Part shown: piece by piece, positions 10,004-18,612 of the stretch
Numbering within the stretch: position 1 is the stretch's first letter
How the letters are laid out: each line of letters starts with the position of its first letter
Origin: Lachancea mirantina
Lineage: Eukaryota; Ascomycota; Saccharomycetes; Saccharomycetales; Saccharomycetaceae
Assembly: GCA_900074745.1 (NCBI GenBank)
Contig: LT598464.1
Coordinates: 62,001 to 126,000 of the forward strand
DNA: 64,000 nucleotides
Direction of reading: 5' to 3'
The notes under the pieces: model-generated
What the model saw: only the letters and a program-made list of their open reading frames with translations
Told to the model about the DNA's origin: nothing
Databases searched by the model: none
Translations under genes and position numbers: made by a program

Positions 10004-10452
10004 TCAGCGCTCTAAATTGATATTGTCGCCGAATTTGGCATATAGCTGAGTTTTCAACTCGCTGATACGACTGTCGATTTGTGACTCCTTGTCTTCAAGT
10101 TCTTCAATCATTCTGTCAAACCGTTCGGAGTCCTTTTCCAGTTGCTCCACGATCTGGCTTTGTTTCATGAACACGAACGCTTCCCCAATTTTGTATTGAA
10201 TTTGCTCGTCTTCGTCTATCAATTCTATCTCAAGTGATACATCGTCCAAATATTCTTTCTCTTGCTTGACGTTGCTCAATTCCTGGGCAGTAGCATCCTT
10301 TCTCATTATTAACTTGGAAAACTCATTTATCCTTTGCTGATCTTCAAACAGCACTTGAACCTGGTTCTTTTTACCTTCTGGAAGCTACGTGTTTAAAGTT
10401 AGTCTCTTTGAAGCTTCACATAGAAGAGAAAGACGGGACATACTAGCTCCAT
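10004..10452 (-). CDS. GIM3: prefoldin subunit 4, spliced
   Basis: Two exons: 10444-10452 (ATG GAG CTA) and 10004-10384. The 59-bp intron starts with GTATGT, has a GACTAAC branch-like element, and ends in TAG. The joined product is 129 residues, starts MELLPEGKKN, and ends YAKFGDNINLER like S. cerevisiae Gim3, which is also 129 residues. It is a beta-type prefoldin: two coiled-coil helices flank a beta-hairpin region with LDDVSLEIELIDEDE. Prefoldin hands unfolded actin and tubulin to the chaperonin CCT. Read without the intron, the protein would lack its conserved first 13 residues or so. Confidence 0.94.
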
Positions 10453-10740
10453 TATTTGACTTCTTTGATGGAAAACGGCTTGGTTGTTATCAGATTTTTG
10501 TAGGGACGCTGTTCATAAATCCTCCTCTAACCGAATTTTTTTAGTATTTCTCCGCTAACTCATCAACCAGCTCAGCGAGAGAACTGAAATCCTCACAAGA
10601 TCCATGAAGAGACATTTAGGCCTTTGAAAATTTTCACGGACATTGAAAGTTCCAAATCGAATTTAGGAAGCTTTTTCGCATTTATGGTAAAATACTGGAC
10701 TTTTATGTAAGTGCTTATGGAATAGCCTGATTACAAGTAA

Positions 10741-12321
10741 CTAAAACTCATCGTATAGCCGTTCGATGCCTTTCCCTAGTCTTTTGGCAGCTTCTATCAA
10801 CTCTTCATCATCTTTGGCATGTGCGAAAGTGATGCGAAGGAAGCTGGACCTCTCGAAAGATAGTTCTGGATTGACGGCCATGTCGGATCCCAACACAACT
10901 CTGACACCTTCTTCGCGAAGTTTGTAATTCAGCTCAGTGCTTGCCTTTGTACGGGTCTCGGTTGTGACCTTGTCGAACTTTTCAAAGTTTATCACCACGC
11001 AAGCAAACATCCCCGCAGAGGGCCCCAGGACCGTGAAAAGTCCCTTGCGATAAGCATCGGTGTCGTACAAGGCCTGAAACAAAACGTTTCTACGATGTGT
11101 GTATTCGCCAGCAACTTTCATGAGCCAGTTGATCCACGCATCCTGAGGCGTAGCGTAATTCTTTGCCCAAGCGTTGATGACGTTGGCAACGACGGCTTGC
11201 GAGACACCGCTTGGCGCCCGGGTCGTCACTTCGGAAAGTTCTAAAAAATTGCGGAGCAGAAACTTGTTGGCAACGATGAACCCCAGACGCAAGCCTGGCG
11301 CGAACATCTTTGAAAACGTCTCAAGTCTGACTACGCGCCCGCTGTGGTCGATGGTAACGAAAGACTTGGCTAAAACTTTGTCGCAGTAGTCTTGTGCGCT
11401 ATACTCGCCCTGTTTGTAGGCGTTGTAAAGCGGGTCTTCGGACCTGTATGGCGCGAGCTTCAGATACCCATAGGGGTCGTCCTCGATTATCAGCAGGTCG
11501 TGTCTCTCGGCCAGTGCGTAGATTTCACGGCGCTTGTTTTGCGACAGAGTCCTCCCGGTAGGATTTTGGCCCGTGGCAATGGTGTACAGCAATTTCGGCT
11601 TGTTGAGATGTGCATAGGGCCCCGATTGCCAGTTTTCGAGCAAGTTGCGCAAATACTCGACATCAATGCCTTGGGTCTCTGGATCATTCGTGAGATTAAC
11701 TTTGATCGGGACAACTGAGGCGCCGGTCGCCTCTGCGTTGGAAATCGTCGGAGTGAACGTAAACTCTTCGAAAAGTGCCGTTGTATTTTCGTCGCAAAGC
11801 GTCTCAAACACCTTAAACAGTCCGTCTCCAGACCCGTTGTTCATAATTACGCCCCACTCGTCATACGCGGGCGGATTGAGCCGAGCAACGAGATCGCGAC
11901 AGAAACCCAGTAGTTGCGGATGCCCTTCGGTCGACGTGTACTGCAGCGCCGCTGCAAGCGGCAGGGCAGATTGGCAGTCGGGCTCGTACCTCCACACGTC
12001 GACTACAGACCCGCTGTCGACTTTGTCCTTGACGAACTCGCGTTCGCAGAAGTCGGGGTCGGTCTCGGGGACGCCTGCGTGCAGTTTTTTTGATTTTTTG
12101 GTGTAGCCCAGATGTTGGAACGGGTCGCGGACAACGTTCAGATGCATGGATTCGAGTGGGAAAAGGCCCTCGTTGGGCATCCCAGGTGCCAGTTCAATTG
12201 GATCAGGGTGTGGCTTGACGTGTTCTGGAAGACTGCCGGCCCAAAACGATCGCAGCTTGCGGCGCGCCATTCTGTGCGAAAGAAATGGGGCAAAATGCGT
12301 CTCTAGGGATTTGTAGTCCAT
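10741..12321 (-). CDS. ARO9: aromatic aminotransferase II
   Basis: The 526-residue protein is a PLP-dependent class I/II aminotransferase of the Aro8/Aro9 group. It is closest to Aro9: it starts [15 protein letters not shown], has the block FEEFTFTP, the substrate/PLP loop [21 protein letters not shown], and the PLP lysine in [15 protein letters not shown]. Aro9 transfers the amino group of Phe, Tyr and Trp in the cytosol, feeding the Ehrlich pathway to fusel alcohols. S. cerevisiae Aro9 has 513 residues. The open frame runs upstream to 12423 but only from a TTG codon, through a 12-bp tandem repeat; the first ATG, at 12321, aligns with the family N-terminus. Aro80- and GATA-like sites lie upstream. 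Confidence 0.94.
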   Translation of the reverse strand: MDYKSLETHFAPFLSHRMARRKLRSFWAGSLPEHVKPHPDPIELAPGMPNEGLFPLESMHLNVVRDPFQHLGYTKKSKKLHAGVPETDPDFCEREFVKDKVDSGSVVDVWRYEPDCQSALPLAAALQYTSTEGHPQLLGFCRDLVARLNPPAYDEWGVIMNNGSGDGLFKVFETLCDENTTALFEEFTFTPTISNAEATGASVVPIKVNLTNDPETQGIDVEYLRNLLENWQSGPYAHLNKPKLLYTIATGQNPTGRTLSQNKRREIYALAERHDLLIIEDDPYGYLKLAPYRSEDPLYNAYKQGEYSAQDYCDKVLAKSFVTIDHSGRVVRLETFSKMFAPGLRLGFIVANKFLLRNFLELSEVTTRAPSGVSQAVVANVINAWAKNYATPQDAWINWLMKVAGEYTHRRNVLFQALYDTDAYRKGLFTVLGPSAGMFACVVINFEKFDKVTTETRTKASTELNYKLREEGVRVVLGSDMAVNPELSFERSSFLRITFAHAKDDEELIEAAKRLGKGIERLYDEF

Positions 12322-12330
12322 TGTGGGTCT

Positions 12331-12366
12331 TGAATTTGGGACTGAATTTGGGACTGAATTTGGAAC
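12331..12366 (-). repeat. 3 x 12-bp minisatellite in the ARO9 leader
   Basis: The unit TGAATTTGGGAC occurs twice exactly and once with one change, directly in tandem, 10 bp upstream of the ARO9 start codon. It probably lies in the 5' UTR or core promoter. Repeat-number changes here could alter leader length. Confidence 0.8.
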
Positions 12367-12462
12367 TGACTCCGGAACACAAACAGCGTCTGTTTTGATG
12401 GCACCATTTATACCTGGTCTCAAATCGCATGCGCTCTGTGCTGTGTCAGCTTTCTGGGTGCT

Positions 12463-12522
12463 TTATCACAGCTTATCTCAGAGGCCTTCAGGCTGATGCC
12501 GTAGTTTACCGTTTTAACTCCG
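12463..12522. promoter_or_regulatory. Aro80-like CCG triplets and GATA sites upstream of ARO9
   Basis: Three CCG triplets in direct orientation lie at 12499-12501, 12509-12511 and 12520-12522, about one helical turn apart; the first two sit in TGCCG and TACCG. This resembles the Aro80 element, built on repeated RCCG cores. Next to it are TTATC at 12463-12467 and CTTATC at 12472-12477, GATA-factor cores. In S. cerevisiae, ARO9 is switched on by Aro80 with aromatic amino acids and needs GATA factors. The sites lie 140-200 bp before the ARO9 ATG. Confidence 0.6.
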
Positions 12523-13208
12523 ATGGGGTCTTGTTTTGTACGGCAGGCAGCGAAAAAAAGAGAAGTGCGCTTAGAATAGTGGTCACGTGACCGCCACCCC
12601 CATGCCGAGTAGCAAATGGGTAACTCGGGGTAACCTCCTAGAAGCGGTAAAGGTAAGCCGAGATGCAATGTTGTCGCTTTCAACGTTCACAAAGCCAACC
12701 AAATGCCGACGAAGACTTGGCAATACGTGGCGGGTCCGAGTGCAACGAAAAAGCAGGCAGGATGGCTTTTCTTTTATCGCGGTACGCTGCGATTGAGAAC
12801 CCAAATGACAAGCTGACAGGAACATGCTCTATAAATAACGACCTGCCCATCAGTTGCCAACAATAGCATATCTATTTTAAAAGTACCCCGACACAACCTC
12901 GTAATAAACGAATCGCGTCCGGTACTCCCCCGTGTACGGCCAAACTAGCGGGCGACCTGATTTACGTGAACAAACGACTAACCGGGTCAGAACGCCGAGA
13001 TCCGTTCAAAGTGACGGCACTCGCGAATCGTCCCCTGCTGTTACCCTGCCCAGCCAGAACCGCTTCAGCGCCTATGGACAGAGTTCCGGTGCCCAAGCAC
13101 GACTGTACATGACTACTTTGAAAACCACTAATAGTTAACTAATGCAAAAATCTGAAAATACACCTACCCTAGCCGCCGGCACGTGATCTATACACGATTA
13201 CCGCGGGC
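12523..13208. other. intergenic region upstream of ARO9
   Basis: The left part is distal ARO9 promoter and the right part the 3' flank of the minus-strand membrane-protein gene. No convincing gene, repeat or RNA is seen. Confidence 0.45.
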
Positions 13209-13817
13209 TTAGAAATCGCCTCTCACGACAGCCCTCCCGCCACATGGGCATGCACCTGCTTCCTTTGCCGCCCAGCTGCTTGGCACCTCTTGCGTTTCTC
13301 TGCTGCACTCGTGGAGATACAGAATGACGTTGACACACTGTAACACGAAAAAACACGTCCCCAGCGCGCAATGGGCCGCGACGGCGCACCATACGCTGCG
13401 CTCGCATTCTAGCAACGAGATCCTGGCGCTCTGCGCCAGTATCTCGTCACTGCCGCCAGCCAGCTCGCCCAGGGCGCTAGCCGCGCTGGCCACGGGTCTA
13501 GCGGCAAGCTCTGCACGCACCGCGCCGTACACGTGACACAGCCGCTCGAGCCCGCGCTTCACTACTGCGAGCCCCGCGTAGCTGGACATGAGCGAGAACC
13601 AGCAAGTGTAGTAGCGGCGTACGACGACCGACACGGCGGAGATCACGAGACACGCGCCCGCGCAAAGCACTGTATCTGGCGCAGCCTGCCGTAGCAGCAG
13701 CACCAGTGAGAACAAATGCAGAGAAAGACAGACCCCGCATAGAACCTCTGTAAACCACGGCCGCGCCCGCTGCGAGCACCGCGGGCACTGCGGGCACTTT
13801 TCGACGGCGGTAAGCAT
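13209..13817 (-). CDS. unknown GC-rich membrane protein
   Basis: I do not recognise this 202-residue protein. It opens with a small Cys cluster (CPQCPRC). Two hydrophobic segments follow at about residues 22-42 and 49-67, then an Ala-rich helical stretch, and a third hydrophobic segment lies at about 140-168. The C-terminus has a few scattered cysteines. It starts at an ATG and is divergent from SPL2, sharing a 471-bp promoter that carries two CACGTG boxes. No S. cerevisiae gene sits between ARO9 and SPL2, so it is lineage-specific or lost there. GC-rich codons favour long open frames, so coding status is likely but not certain. Confidence 0.5.
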   Translation of the reverse strand: MLTAVEKCPQCPRCSQRARPWFTEVLCGVCLSLHLFSLVLLLRQAAPDTVLCAGACLVISAVSVVVRRYYTCWFSLMSSYAGLAVVKRGLERLCHVYGAVRAELAARPVASAASALGELAGGSDEILAQSARISLLECERSVWCAVAAHCALGTCFFVLQCVNVILYLHECSRETQEVPSSWAAKEAGACPCGGRAVVRGDF

Positions 13818-13981
13818 GTTTGTCTCCGAATGGTTGCAGACTTAGCTCTTGGTGTCTTGGCTCTCTAAAGCTCTCTTCTCTTATCTGCCGCATCGATGCG
13901 CGCCGAACTTGGCTATTTTTGTATTCTCCCCACCTCGGGCTTTGTGCACCGACTTGCATCGCGTCGGAGAGATGCCGCAGC

Positions 13982-14203
13982 CACGTGCGTCTGTGCCCTG
14001 GGTGAAAAGACAGATGTGGATCAAGCCACTCCTCGCTGTCGACGAAGAAGGCACGCGGTTACGTATGCTGCCGAAATTGGGCACGTGCTGCGAACGACGA
14101 CCGTCGCGCGCGACGGTCGCGACGGTAATATACATATTGGTTAATTAGACCACGGGGATGCAGTTATGAGGCATGTGGGCCCTGGCGCCCACATGTATAT
14201 ATA
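13982..14203. promoter_or_regulatory. SPL2 promoter: two CACGTG boxes and TATA
   Basis: CACGTG occurs at 13982-13987 and 14082-14087, and TATATATA at 14196-14203, all upstream of the SPL2 ATG at 14289. SPL2 is a strong phosphate-starvation gene in S. cerevisiae, activated by Pho4 at CACGTG boxes. Pho4 binding is inferred; Cbf1 uses the same core. Confidence 0.6.
14100..14126. repeat. CGCGACGGT palindrome and direct repeat
   Basis: An exact 18-bp palindrome (14100-14117) is made of two inverted CGCGACGGT units, and a third unit follows directly at 14118-14126. It sits between the second CACGTG box and the TATA of SPL2, so it may be a protein-binding site. CGCG cores are bound by Rsc3-type factors in yeast, but no factor is assigned. 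Confidence 0.75.
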
Positions 14204-14288
14204 CGTAGCGTAGCTGCGACAGCAGCTGCGCGCGGAGAGCGGCAGTCGACACGCCCAGCACGCCCAGCACGGCGACCCTTGCCCAAAA

Positions 14289-14488
14289 ATGTCCGCGTCC
14301 CTCTCGCACTGCAAACGCACCACAGAAGACTCCGATCTCATCTTCCAGTTCAGCACGCCGCTCGGGCCCGCGTGGGCCTCCGAGGCCGCGTCCAGTTACC
14401 CGGACTCACAGACAAGCACGGTTATCGCGTTGGACGACGCAGTGTCGGATGCGGCCTCCACGGCCGCGTCTCAGGCACCGTCGTACAT

Positions 14489-14522
<34 letters not shown>

Positions 14523-14744
14523 CCACGCACCAACGACGCGACCAGGCTCGCGCTGGCGCAGACGCGCGTGCTGTCGCACTACAACAACTACTTGAACGGG
14601 ACGTTCGGAGACGCGGCGCAGCGCACCGCGCTGCGCCCGGACGAACGCCGGCGCATAGAAGAGATGGTGGACGCGATCTGGCTGAACCGCGGGCCGCTCA
14701 CGGAGGACCTGTTCGAGGACTCCTCCGACGAGGACGCCGAGTAG
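14289..14744 (+). CDS. SPL2: Spl2-like phosphate-starvation regulator
   Basis: The 151-residue protein ends LTEDLFEDSSDEDAE, closely matching the S. cerevisiae Spl2 ending. A YNNYLNGTF block matches its YNEYIN region. Spl2 is a small phosphate-regulated protein that lowers low-affinity phosphate uptake (Pho87/Pho90) when the PHO pathway is on. The N-terminal half is Ala/Ser-rich and poorly conserved. It includes a Gln-Ala repeat (about residues 68-78) from a CAGGCA hexanucleotide repeat, a likely length-variable site. In S. cerevisiae SPL2 lies next to ARO9 and YCK1, as it does here in ancestral order. Confidence 0.85.
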
Positions 14745-14827
14745 CGGCCGCTGCAGGACCAGCGGCGCAGCGACGCAGACGTGCGCTCAACTTTCATACC
14801 GCTTCACTACATAGTACACACGCTGAC

Positions 14828-15898
14828 CTAATCCGCGATCGCCTCGTACTTAGCGACCACGCGCTCGATCTGGTCCAGCAGCTCCGTCTTGCGTTTGTCG
14901 TCGCACCAGGAGCCGCGGACAGCCGCGCCTGCGACGCGGGCCCACGTCTGGCGCGACCAGCCGAAGGCCTGCTGCACGGCTACGTAGTTGTCCAGCACGT
15001 AGCCGCCGAAGTACGCCGGGTCGTCCGAGTTGAGCGAGAACGGTACACCCGCGTCCAGCAGTTTCTGCAGCGGCAGCTCCCGCACATGCTGCACGACCTG
15101 CAGCCGCACGTTCGACAGTGGGCACACCGTCAGTAGCGTGTCGCTGGAGGCCAGCCGTGCTACAAGCGCTGCGTCCTCGACGCAGCGCACGCCGTGGTCG
15201 ATTCTCTGCGCGCCGAGCAGGTCAAGCGCCGTCGTGACGTACGACGCGGGTCCTTCTTCGCCCGCGTGGGCCGTCAGCCGCAGCTCCGGCTGGAACCGGC
15301 GTGCCTGCTCGTAACATTCTGTGAACAGCTCCGGGGGAAAGGGCCGTTCCGCGGAGTCGAGCCCCAGGCCCTGAACCGTGCCCGATTCAAAGAACGGCTG
15401 CGCGCTTTGCACGGTCGCCAGACACTCGGGCACGGGCAAATGGCGCAGCAGGCACATAATCAGCTTGGACGTGACGCCGAGCTCCGTTTCGGCGCGCTCG
15501 CACGCGCGCCGAAACCCGCCCACTACGGCGTCCAGCGCCACACCACGCGTGGTGTGGCTCTGCGGGTCAAAGAACATTTCTGCGTGGCGAAGACCCTGTG
15601 CAGCTGCGCGCTGGAAATAAGCCCAGGCGAGATCGAAGAAGTCCTGTTCGAGCAGTAGAACGTTGGTGCCAATATAGTAGAAATGCAAAAAATCCGCGAG
15701 GTCTGCGAACCGGTTGTAGCGCTCGTGCAGGGCCTCGGCGGAGCTTGGGAAGTCTGCCGGAAGCGAGACGTTGTTGCGCTTTGCGAGCGGGAACAACAGG
15801 TCGGGCTCGAGGGTGCCCTCGAGGTGGACGTGGTGCTCGCACTTGGGTAGCTCGCGCAGAAAGTCGCGCATGGTCTGAGAGCAGGTGTAGTCGGACAT
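14828..15898 (-). CDS. AAH1: adenine deaminase
   Basis: The 356-residue protein is a zinc-dependent adenosine/adenine deaminase family member that converts adenine to hypoxanthine in purine salvage. It has the metal motif HVHLEG near the N-terminus, the AHAGEE block with catalytic Glu, the IDHGVRC motif, and SLNSDDPAYFGG with the zinc aspartates. YVLDNYVAVQQAFG follows, as in fungal Aah1. S. cerevisiae Aah1 has 347 residues. I chose the ATG giving MSDYTCSQTMRDFL; the frame continues far upstream to 16225 without similarity, a side effect of high GC. In S. cerevisiae AAH1 adjoins MEP2. Confidence 0.96.
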   Translation of the reverse strand: MSDYTCSQTMRDFLRELPKCEHHVHLEGTLEPDLLFPLAKRNNVSLPADFPSSAEALHERYNRFADLADFLHFYYIGTNVLLLEQDFFDLAWAYFQRAAAQGLRHAEMFFDPQSHTTRGVALDAVVGGFRRACERAETELGVTSKLIMCLLRHLPVPECLATVQSAQPFFESGTVQGLGLDSAERPFPPELFTECYEQARRFQPELRLTAHAGEEGPASYVTTALDLLGAQRIDHGVRCVEDAALVARLASSDTLLTVCPLSNVRLQVVQHVRELPLQKLLDAGVPFSLNSDDPAYFGGYVLDNYVAVQQAFGWSRQTWARVAGAAVRGSWCDDKRKTELLDQIERVVAKYEAIAD

Positions 15899-16855
15899 TG
15901 AGTGCTGCGGACGAAAGGAGCATCGGCGTGCGGGGCCCGCGCGATGCTCCTCGAAGATATATGCGCCAAGTGCTGCGCGGCGGTGGCCGATGCGGCAGAA
16001 AAAAAAAGACGAAGCAGAAAAGCAACGTGAGGGCAGATAGTAGCGGCACGTGACGGGCGGGTCCCCGTTTCGAGGACTCGGTGTGAGTCGTTTTCTACGG
16101 CGAGGGGAACCCCCGGGAGAGGTCTGAGGGGTTCCGCCGGCGGCTAAAGCGCGGTGGCGACTATATAAGGGCAAGGGGTGAAGCGACATACAATAACACG
16201 GGACGCCCCCGGGCTTACCCAACATACACTACATACGCTACGCGAGGCAACTGCCAAAGGCAACACAGGCGCCAGACACGTGCTTGGGGGCGACCCTGAT
16301 CTTTCAGAACGCGCTCGCCTCTCCGGCTTTTTTTGTCAGAAGAGACTGGTGCGCGTCCCGACAAGTCCTGGCTTTGGCCCCGGCTTGGACGCCGCTGGCT
16401 GCCGCCAGCGGCTGAAGAATCACATGGTACGATGGCAGTCACATGACCATCTCGAGAAAGGACACAAAGGAAAGAACATTGCACATGGCGGCGCAGCCGT
16501 TTGTACGAACAGGAAAATTTTTTTTTTCCTCCCTCCCTCCCTCGTGAGGGTACAGGGTGGTCCGTGGTGGTGGTGACATGGATCCCGAAAACGACAACAG
16601 GAGGTCTCAAAAATTTCGGTACACAATCTGCAGATTAGGTATTGGACGAAGCTTGTGGCTAAGCACAAAAGAGGCGAGAAGCGCGAGCCCGAGCGTGACT
16701 ATCAATAGGTAAGACACGTCACTCACCCAAGCGCACTTGAGCGGGCCTTAACACGAAACCAGTGAGTAGCGAACAAGTGTCACAACGTTGGGACACACCG
16801 CGCAGATTGACATCGTACCGACTTTTCGTTTCGGAGAACAAAGCCGGGAGAAGAC
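15899..16855. other. shared promoter region of AAH1 and the casein kinase gene
   Basis: A divergent 957-bp intergenic region. CACGTG lies at 16047-16052. A pyrimidine tract at about 16517-16545, with CCCT repeats after a T-run, has three GGG runs and one GG on the minus strand, a possible G-quadruplex. No coding frame here shows conserved features. Confidence 0.5.
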
Positions 16856-18007
16856 ATGAACGGTGTTAGTGGCTCTGCGTCGCAGCACGGGGCCAGCTCC
16901 AATGCGGGCAGCGCGCGCGACGATTCGACTATCGTCGGGCTTCACTACCGGATCGGCAAAAAAATCGGCGAGGGCTCTTTCGGAGTCCTTTTCGAGGGAA
17001 CCAACATGATTAACGGCGTTCCCGTCGCGATTAAGTTCGAGCCCCGCAAATCCGAGGCGCCACAGCTCAAGGACGAGTATCGAACTTACAAGATTCTCGC
17101 GGGCACTTCTGGAATTCCGCAGGCGTACTATTTCGGGCAAGAGGGCCTCCACAACATCCTGGTGATTGATCTGTTGGGTCCCTCTCTGGAAGACTTGTTC
17201 GACTGGTGTGGCCGTCGGTTCTCGGTCAAGACCGTGGTGCAAGTCGCGGTCCAAATGATCACATTGATAGAGGACCTACATGCGCACGACCTCATTTACC
17301 GCGACATCAAGCCGGACAACTTTTTGGTCGGAAGGCCGGGCCATCCAGATGAAAACAAAGTTCATTTGATTGATTTCGGTATGGCCAAACAATATCGTGA
17401 CCCCAAGACAAAGCAACACATTCCTTATCGTGAGAAAAAATCCTTGAGCGGAACTGCTAGATACATGTCGATCAACACTCATTTGGGACGCGAACAATCG
17501 CGCAGGGACGATATGGAGGCGCTGGGTCACGTCTTTTTCTACTTCTTGAGAGGCCAACTTCCTTGGCAAGGTCTAAAAGCGCCCAACAACAAACAGAAAT
17601 ACGAGAAAATTGGCGAGAAAAAAAGAGTCACCAATGTGTACGACTTGGCCCAAGGATTACCTGTTCAGTTTGGTCGTTATTTGGAAGTGGTTCGCGGATT
17701 GGGATTTGAGGAAACTCCCGACTACGAAGGGTACCGGAAATTGTTGCTCTCCATCCTAAACGACATGGGTCAAGAAGCTGACGGTGATTATGACTGGATG
17801 AAATTGAATGGTGGACGCGGTTGGGATTTGAGCATTAACAAGAAACCAAACTTACATGGTTATGGGCACCCAAATCCACCTAATGAAAAGGCCAGACGAC
17901 ACAGAAACAAATACAACCAGCAACAACCACTAGATGGGCCTACCCCTTTGCGCTATCAACCGCAGAATCATCAGAATAGCCAACACCAGCAATCTCAACA
18001 ACAACCA

Positions 18008-18043
<36 letters not shown>

Positions 18044-18370
18044 GCCCAGCAACAACAGCAACAGCTTTCACAACACGACACGCCTATCAACGGTTCTCAA
18101 CAGCAGTTGCAAAACAGACTCGACCCGACTTCGTATGAAGCCTATCAACAACAGACTCAGCAAAAATATGCTCAACACCACCAGAAACTTCAACAACAAC
18201 GCCGCATGCACAATTTCTCCAATCAGCAACCATCGCAGCCCTACCGCTCTCAGCAACCGCCAACTGTAAAGCAGCATTTGCAGTCGTCCGGTGCCAATAA
18301 CGTCGACGTGATGGATCATCGTTCTGCAGCATCCGGGAAGGGCTTTTTCAGTAAAATGGGGTGCTGTTGA
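16856..18370 (+). CDS. YCK2: plasma-membrane casein kinase 1 (Yck1/Yck2 ortholog)
   Basis: The 504-residue protein is a CK1-family Ser/Thr kinase. The kinase domain runs from about 30 to 310, with IGEGSFG glycine loop, AIKFEP lysine, YRDIKPDNF catalytic loop, IDFGMAKQYRD and the CK1 signature LSGTARYMSINTHLG. A Gln-rich tail with a long poly-Gln run follows. The C-terminus ends MGCC, the double cysteine palmitoylated by Akr1 that anchors Yck1/2 at the plasma membrane, where they act in morphogenesis, endocytosis and glucose sensing. S. cerevisiae has two copies (YHR135C, YNL154C) from the genome duplication; here one copy has neighbours from both. Confidence 0.96.
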
Positions 18371-18612
18371 TTCTGAACTCTTTCCAACTAGCCTAACCTT
18401 TGGTCTCGTCCCTGAGGGCTTGTATGACGGCATTATTTCATCAAATTTGAGGATGAAGACAGAGAGTAGTTGCTTTGATCCACCCGACGTGCTCTCGTAA
18501 AAGACCCATGGTTGCTTTACAACAAGAACAGATAATTGGTCATTTCAACAACAAAAAAATAAATATGCTTTTGAAGCTGTATAAAATGTATTTTTTCCTT
18601 TACATTGTAAAT

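Noticed and set aside
12322-12423. N-terminal extension of ARO9 with an SVPN repeat.
   Set aside because: The extension starts at a TTG, has no ATG, and is a translated 12-bp tandem repeat; the family start fits the ATG at 12321.
14279-15136. 285-codon plus-strand frame over SPL2 and AAH1.
   Set aside because: It is Arg/Ala-rich, overlaps SPL2 in another frame and AAH1 antisense, and is a by-product of GC richness.
15899-16225. 109-residue N-terminal extension of AAH1.
   Set aside because: It has no similarity to the family, precedes the normal MSDYTCSQTM start, and arises from high GC that removes stop codons.
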